Assembly: GCF_014650895.1 (NCBI RefSeq)
Contig: NZ_BMVV01000024.1
Span: 58,562-122,561 of the forward strand
Source: Streptomyces omiyaensis
GTDB lineage: Bacteria; Actinomycetota; Actinomycetes; Streptomycetales; Streptomycetaceae
Direction: 5' to 3'
Length of the DNA: 64,000 nt
A program made the translations under genes and the position numbers. How positions within the stretch are numbered: position 1 is the first letter of the stretch; each line of letters opens with the position of its first letter. Under the pieces are notes generated by a model. That model saw only the letters and a list, made by a program, of their open reading frames with translations, searched no databases and was not told where the DNA came from. Below are positions 60,591-64,000 of this stretch, piece after piece.

Positions 60591-61904
60591 GTGGCCGGCA
60601 AGGGCATTGATGACGACTTCGCCGACTTCCTCGGCGATGCAGAAGCCCCGGTCGCCGACACCCGCCCCGACGGCCGGCTGCTGAAGATCCCACTCCAGAG
60701 GCTCTCCCCGAACGGGGTGAACCCGCGCACCGACTTCGGTCCCCCAGAAGAACTTCTCGACCTGGGCAAGAGCCTCGCCCGACGTCAGAACCATCCGTGC
60801 CCGGTCGTCAGCCGCCAGGCGTACCTGAAGCTGTGGCCCGAACACGCTGCACAGATTGGGGACGTCGACTACGTCCTCGTCAGCGGTGAACGACGCTTCC
60901 GCGCCGCGACCGAGGTGGGCATGCTCGCCCTCCACTGTGTCGTCGACGACGGCATCGCCGTAGACCGCAAGATCTTCATGGAAGCGGTCGTCTCCGAGAA
61001 CGTCGACCGTCAGAACTTCAACCCCATCGAAGAGGCGAACGCTATCCTCGCGATGGTCAAGGAGTTCGGGACCAACAGGGCCGTCGCCGAGCACTTCGAG
61101 CGCGCCGACGGTTGGGTGACCCAGCGCGTTAACCTCACCTACCTCTGCGCCGAAGTCCAGAGCATGGTGCGCGGCAGGGACATCCCGCTCGAAGACGCCA
61201 GGACCCTCGGCAAGCTGGTGAAGAACGGCGATGTCCCCAACGACTTCGAGAACCAGCTCGCCTGGTGGGAGGCTCGAAAGGCCGAGAAGGCAGCCAAGGC
61301 GCAGACACGGAAGGCTGCGAAGGAAGCCTCCCGACAGCCCGGAGCCCGATCTGCGGCAACTACAGGCCCGGCAAGTTTTACGGCCGTAAAACAGAAGCCG
61401 CCCGTCGAGGAACCTGCAGGCGCTCACCCGGAAGGCCAGCCGGTGTCTTCGGAGACGGAGAACCCCGGCACCTCGCTCCCCGAGCAGAGGGCGGCTGTCT
61501 CCTCGGAAGGACCGTCCGCTTCCGAGGCCGAGCCGGCAGCGGAACCCGAGACCAGTGAAGAACGAAGCCTGTCTTCAGGAGAGCCTTCCGCGGAGCAGGT
61601 CAACACTGACGGTGAGGCGCTCACGTTGCCGCCACGGACTTCGACGGCGCTCGTGCGGCAAGAGTCTTCGGGACAGGAACTGCTGCAGTGGAATGACGGC
61701 GCCAAGGTCATGGATGTTGCCGTCGGCCGCATGGACGACCTTCAGTTCAGCCGGTTCGCAGTCAGGTACCTGGCCCACACGAGGACCAAGGAACGACTTG
61801 CCGCGCATCTCGGGATGTCCACGCCCTACGAGCACCGAGTGAAGATCGCCGACCTGCTGGCCGGTGCCGCCGAGCTGCTGAGGCAGCCGCCGGAAACCTC
61901 GTAG
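60591..61904 (+). CDS. parB: Centromere-binding protein ParB
   Basis: 437 residues. LLKIPLQRLSPNGVNPRTDF leads the N-terminal CTP-binding domain; VSGERRFRAATEVG is the ParB GERRFRA box; ENVDRQNFNPIEEANAI follows. The helix-turn-helix is GTNRAVAEHFERADGWVTQR. A 120-residue acidic linker separates this from a C-terminal dimerisation region (DLLAGAAELLRQ). GTG 60591. The gene contains a parS copy, read as SFTAVK. Somewhat longer than typical ParB because of the linker. Confidence 0.95.
   Translation: MAGKGIDDDFADFLGDAEAPVADTRPDGRLLKIPLQRLSPNGVNPRTDFGPPEELLDLGKSLARRQNHPCPVVSRQAYLKLWPEHAAQIGDVDYVLVSGERRFRAATEVGMLALHCVVDDGIAVDRKIFMEAVVSENVDRQNFNPIEEANAILAMVKEFGTNRAVAEHFERADGWVTQRVNLTYLCAEVQSMVRGRDIPLEDARTLGKLVKNGDVPNDFENQLAWWEARKAEKAAKAQTRKAAKEASRQPGARSAATTGPASFTAVKQKPPVEEPAGAHPEGQPVSSETENPGTSLPEQRAAVSSEGPSASEAEPAAEPETSEERSLSSGEPSAEQVNTDGEALTLPPRTSTALVRQESSGQELLQWNDGAKVMDVAVGRMDDLQFSRFAVRYLAHTRTKERLAAHLGMSTPYEHRVKIADLLAGAAELLRQPPETS
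61375..61392. promoter_or_regulatory. parS-like site 2, inside parB
   Basis: GTTTTACGGCCGTAAAAC in the linker-coding part of parB, read in the frame as SFTAVK. A site here would let ParB spread over or autoregulate its own gene. Confidence 0.85.
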
Positions 61905-62071
61905 CCGGGGCTGCCGGCCTGGTGAGCTGGGCGGCTGCAAGCACCGTCATCTGACGGGCATGACCCGTGAGGTCTCTGAGCCCCCGCGGTTTGGGCCGTT
62001 GTCAGCGAAACTCCGTCCCGAGCCCGCGGGGGCTTCCTCATGCCGTCTCCCTGCACACCGTCGGCGGGTTG

Positions 62072-62091
62072 AGTTTTACGGCCGTAAAACT
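62072..62091. promoter_or_regulatory. parS-like site 3, overlapping a stop codon
   Basis: Core GTTTTACGGCCGTAAAAC (62073-62090) with A/T extension. It supplies the last codons and the TAA of the 59-aa minus-strand gene. Confidence 0.88.
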
Positions 62092-62255
62092 TTCTGCTTC
62101 TCGCCGGTGGCCCACAGGTCGGTGAGCAGTTTGGCGGCGTGCTCCAGGACGCTCGGGGCGTACAGGGCCCGGCGGGAGCCGACGGCCTTCTTGACGGCGG
62201 CGTACGCCTCGGTGGTGTAGGCGGGGCCGTCGGTGGTGGTGCTGGTGTCGCTCAT
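62076..62255 (-). CDS. Small protein ending inside parS, 59 residues
   Basis: ATG 62255 has GGGGAG at seven bases. The product is helical and charged (TEAYAAVKKAVGSRRALYAP, VLEHAAKLLTDLWATGEKQK). It ends VLRP, coded by GTT TTA CGG CCG TAA, entirely within the parS palindrome. TTA is a rare bldA-dependent codon in Streptomyces. Possibly a ParB-region accessory or regulator; not recognised. Confidence 0.7.
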   Translation of the reverse strand: MSDTSTTTDGPAYTTEAYAAVKKAVGSRRALYAPSVLEHAAKLLTDLWATGEKQKVLRP

Positions 62256-62269
62256 GGTTTGCTCCCCGG

Positions 62270-62302
62270 GAGCCCGGGGCCGGTTTCGGTGGCCCCGGGC
62301 TC
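62270..62302 (-). terminator. Terminator downstream of the 62370-63819 operon
   Basis: Perfect 12-bp arms GAGCCCGGGGCC with a nine-base loop, between the minus-strand stop at 62370 and the start of the 59-aa gene. Confidence 0.8.
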
Positions 62303-62369
62303 ATCGTGTCGTGCGGGCGTGACGGCGCGGGCGGATTCCGGCCGACCGGCACCCGTAGGGATGTTGGGT

Positions 62370-63074
62370 CTAACGGGTCCGGCGGAACATGACCAGCAGG
62401 TTGCGGAGAAGGCGGCGCAGCCGGGTGAGTCGGTCCTTGGGCGCGGGGGCGGCGGGCTCGGCTGCCGGGGGCGACTGTGCCGGGGGCTCGGGTGCGGTGT
62501 CCGGCTCGGGCTGCTCTGAGGGGGCGGGCAGGTCCTCGGCTCGGGCCTGGAGCATGGCGGCGGGCCAGGTCTCGGCGGGGTATCCGGCCCGGTCGAGGAC
62601 GTCGGCGAGGAAGCGCCAGCCGGTCGCGGGGTCGTCGATCTCGGCGCTGCGGTAGGTGACGGTGGGGTGAGTGCCGACGGCGACGTGCCAGCGGCCGGCG
62701 GTCAGGTTGCGCTCGGCTGCCCACCCGGTGTGTCCCCAGCTGGCGAAGCCGGCTCCGTGGCGGGCTCCGGCCTCGTCGTACAGCCAGTAGGCGGCGACCT
62801 GGTGGGTCCAGGCGCGGGCGGCGGCCGGGGAGGGGAAGCGGACCCAGGTCGAGGCGCCGAGGCCGAACCACTCTTCCCGCAGCAGCGCGTACGCCTCCTC
62901 GGTGGTCGCGTGGACGGTGAGGTGCTCGCCGCGGAAGCGGATGTCCTCCACCGGAGGGGTCTCGATGAGCGCGGCGATCTCGGGGGAGTCGCGGAGGATG
63001 CCGTGGGGCAGTCCGCGCAGGTACCCGCGGTCGGACCAGTCGCTGTAGGCGAGGTGGGGGTCGGTGAGGCTCAC
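62370..63074 (-). CDS. Uncharacterised plasmid protein with basic C-terminus
   Basis: 234 residues. A mixed alpha/beta first 160 residues (YLRGLPHGILRDSPEIAALI, RWHVAVGTHPTVTYRSAEI). A Pro/Ala/Glu linker. A basic end RLTRLRRLLRNLLVMFRRTR that may be an amphipathic or membrane-binding helix. GTG 63074 overlaps the upstream stop. Family not recognised. Confidence 0.7.
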   Translation of the reverse strand: MSLTDPHLAYSDWSDRGYLRGLPHGILRDSPEIAALIETPPVEDIRFRGEHLTVHATTEEAYALLREEWFGLGASTWVRFPSPAAARAWTHQVAAYWLYDEAGARHGAGFASWGHTGWAAERNLTAGRWHVAVGTHPTVTYRSAEIDDPATGWRFLADVLDRAGYPAETWPAAMLQARAEDLPAPSEQPEPDTAPEPPAQSPPAAEPAAPAPKDRLTRLRRLLRNLLVMFRRTR

Positions 63075-63397
63075 GCGGGGTCCTCCTGAGCGGTGAGCAG
63101 GGCGCGAGCGCGCTCCAGGCGGCCGCCGGCGGCGTCCTGGACGTACCCGGCGGCCTCGTCGACGGTCTCGGCGATGTCCTCGTCGGTCCGGTCGCCGATC
63201 CGGATGCCGAGGTCGGTGATCAGGGCGGCGAGGAGGCCGAGCACGCTGTCGTCGCGGCGGTCGTGGTGGTCGTCGTAGAGGGTGGCCAGGACGTCGGCGA
63301 GGTCCTGGTGGTCGGCGGTGTCGGCCAGGGCGTGGTCGCGCAGGGTCTGCAGGCCGAGGCGGATGGCGGTGACGGCCGCGGGGATGTCGGCGCTCAC
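63071..63397 (-). CDS. Small helical coupled protein
   Basis: 108 residues, mostly helices (TAIRLGLQTLRDHALADTAD, ETVDEAAGYVQDAAGGRLER). GTG 63397 and its stop both overlap neighbours (GTGA), so it is translated as the middle gene of three. Function unknown. Confidence 0.68.
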   Translation of the reverse strand: MSADIPAAVTAIRLGLQTLRDHALADTADHQDLADVLATLYDDHHDRRDDSVLGLLAALITDLGIRIGDRTDEDIAETVDEAAGYVQDAAGGRLERARALLTAQEDPA

Positions 63398-63819
63398 CGC
63401 TGGTCGGCCTTCGCGCTGGCGATGAGCGCGGCGAGCGTCTCCCAGGAGTGGTGCCAGGACTGGTCGAGACAGTAAGACCCGTTCATCCCGGAATCCGACA
63501 GTTTGTAGAAGCGCTCCTTGCCGGTCGCCTTGGCGAGGCGCTGCAGGAGGCCCTGGGGGACGCGGCGGTCCGCGGCGAAGTGGGTCGCCCCGGACACGAC
63601 GAGGGCGGCGGCGACGGCGGCCGGGTGCAGGCGGATGCCGAGCACGCGGGTGCCGGCCACCAGGACCAGGCCCTGGGTGGCGGTGTACTGCAGGACGTTC
63701 TCTCTGGTTTGTAAGGGCGTCGTGCACTGTCGCTTCACCCACAGGTGGGGTGCCGTGTACGACGCTTCACGGTGGCGTGTCGTGCATGTCGGGGTTGTCG
63801 TTGAAGGCGCGTGACTCAT
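63394..63819 (-). CDS. Membrane protein, possible transfer or spread function
   Basis: 141 residues from ATG 63819. A Thr-rich N-terminus, then two hydrophobic segments (QGLVLVAGTRVLGI and AAVAAALVVSGATHFAA) and a C-terminal soluble stretch with RFYKLSDSGMNGSYCLDQSW. First of three coupled genes. It resembles small actinobacterial plasmid membrane proteins in style only; no specific match. Confidence 0.6.
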   Translation of the reverse strand: MSHAPSTTTPTCTTRHREASYTAPHLWVKRQCTTPLQTRENVLQYTATQGLVLVAGTRVLGIRLHPAAVAAALVVSGATHFAADRRVPQGLLQRLAKATGKERFYKLSDSGMNGSYCLDQSWHHSWETLAALIASAKADQR

Positions 63820-63855
63820 CAGATCTTCGGAAGACTCCGACCCTTTCCTGTGGTG

Positions 63856-64000
63856 ATGCCTTCGGGGCAGCGGTACTGGACCGTGCTGGACGAGGGCCAG
63901 CTGGTGCCCGTGCCGGCGGCGGACGAGTTCTTGCGGCACGTACGGTTCGGCCGCGGTCAGGCGGAGTCGACGACTCGTACGTACGCGGGGGCGGTCGCGC
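63856..64000 (+). CDS. Tyrosine recombinase, 5' part only
   Basis: ATG 63856 (GTG 63853 in another frame) opens a frame that runs off the window edge. The first 48 residues (VPAADEFLRHVRFGRGQAES then TTRTYAGAVA) match the start of the SAM-like core-binding domain of phage-type integrases. The catalytic part lies outside. Divergent from the gene at 63819. Confidence 0.7.
   Translation, partial: MPSGQRYWTVLDEGQLVPVPAADEFLRHVRFGRGQAESTTRTYAGAVA

Noticed and set aside
1..64000. CRISPR arrays, tRNA or rRNA genes
   Set aside because: I looked for regularly spaced direct repeats and cloverleaf-like stretches and saw none; repeats present are inverted or isolated.

Overview
The window reads as part of a large actinobacterial plasmid, most probably from Streptomyces or a close relative. 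It is very GC-rich, coding frames end almost always in G or C, GTG starts are frequent, and genes are packed with ATGA or GTGA stop/start overlaps. It carries plasmid functions (an iteron-type origin with two winged-helix proteins, parAB with three parS palindromes, three toxin-antitoxin modules, recombinases) and no housekeeping genes. Whether the plasmid is linear or circular cannot be told from this window.

Layout. 365-7972 is a complete Tn3-family transposon with about 40-bp inverted repeats and a GCCGG target duplication. Its passengers are a CmtR-like ArsR repressor, a CDF metal exporter with a Cys-rich tail, a signal peptidase II, two methyltransferases and a thioredoxin-like protein. 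7978-14100 holds uncharacterised coupled genes and recombinase-like fragments, two of which have an apparent single-base frameshift in a homopolymer. 14224-15750 is the replication module: two minus-strand winged-helix genes and four 29-bp spaced inverted repeats. 16446-21418 is a stability and kinase block: two convergent zeta-toxin/antitoxin pairs, a third P-loop kinase, and small membrane-protein genes. 22167-27721 is a coupled plus-strand operon ending in a zinc-ribbon/tyrosine-recombinase fusion. 27958-41866 is accessory DNA: uncharacterised proteins, a beta/gamma-crystallin-like protein, a subtilisin-inhibitor-like secreted protein, a lipoprotein, a secreted Cys protein, a RelE/ParE-type module and several striking palindromes.

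42117-59393 is one minus-strand reading frame of 5758 codons. It joins an adenine-specific DNA methyltransferase domain, an SNF2-type helicase and a long tail of linkers, Cys clusters and repeated modules. This is the architecture of plasmid and phage polyvalent (DarB-like) anti-restriction proteins. A 96-codon gene lies inside it in the +1 frame. 59731-62255 is the partition locus: parA, parB and three copies of an 18-bp palindrome, one inside parB and one supplying the stop codon of a 59-aa gene. The window closes with three coupled minus-strand genes and the start of another tyrosine recombinase.

The observation I consider most new is a shared C-terminal tail, R-[SG]-R-S-T-T-[AV]-x-R followed by a basic disordered stretch. 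It occurs in both zeta toxins and in the giant polyvalent protein, which are otherwise unrelated. It may be a common delivery or localisation signal, for example for co-transfer with the plasmid during conjugation. That role is inference; the motif itself is visible.
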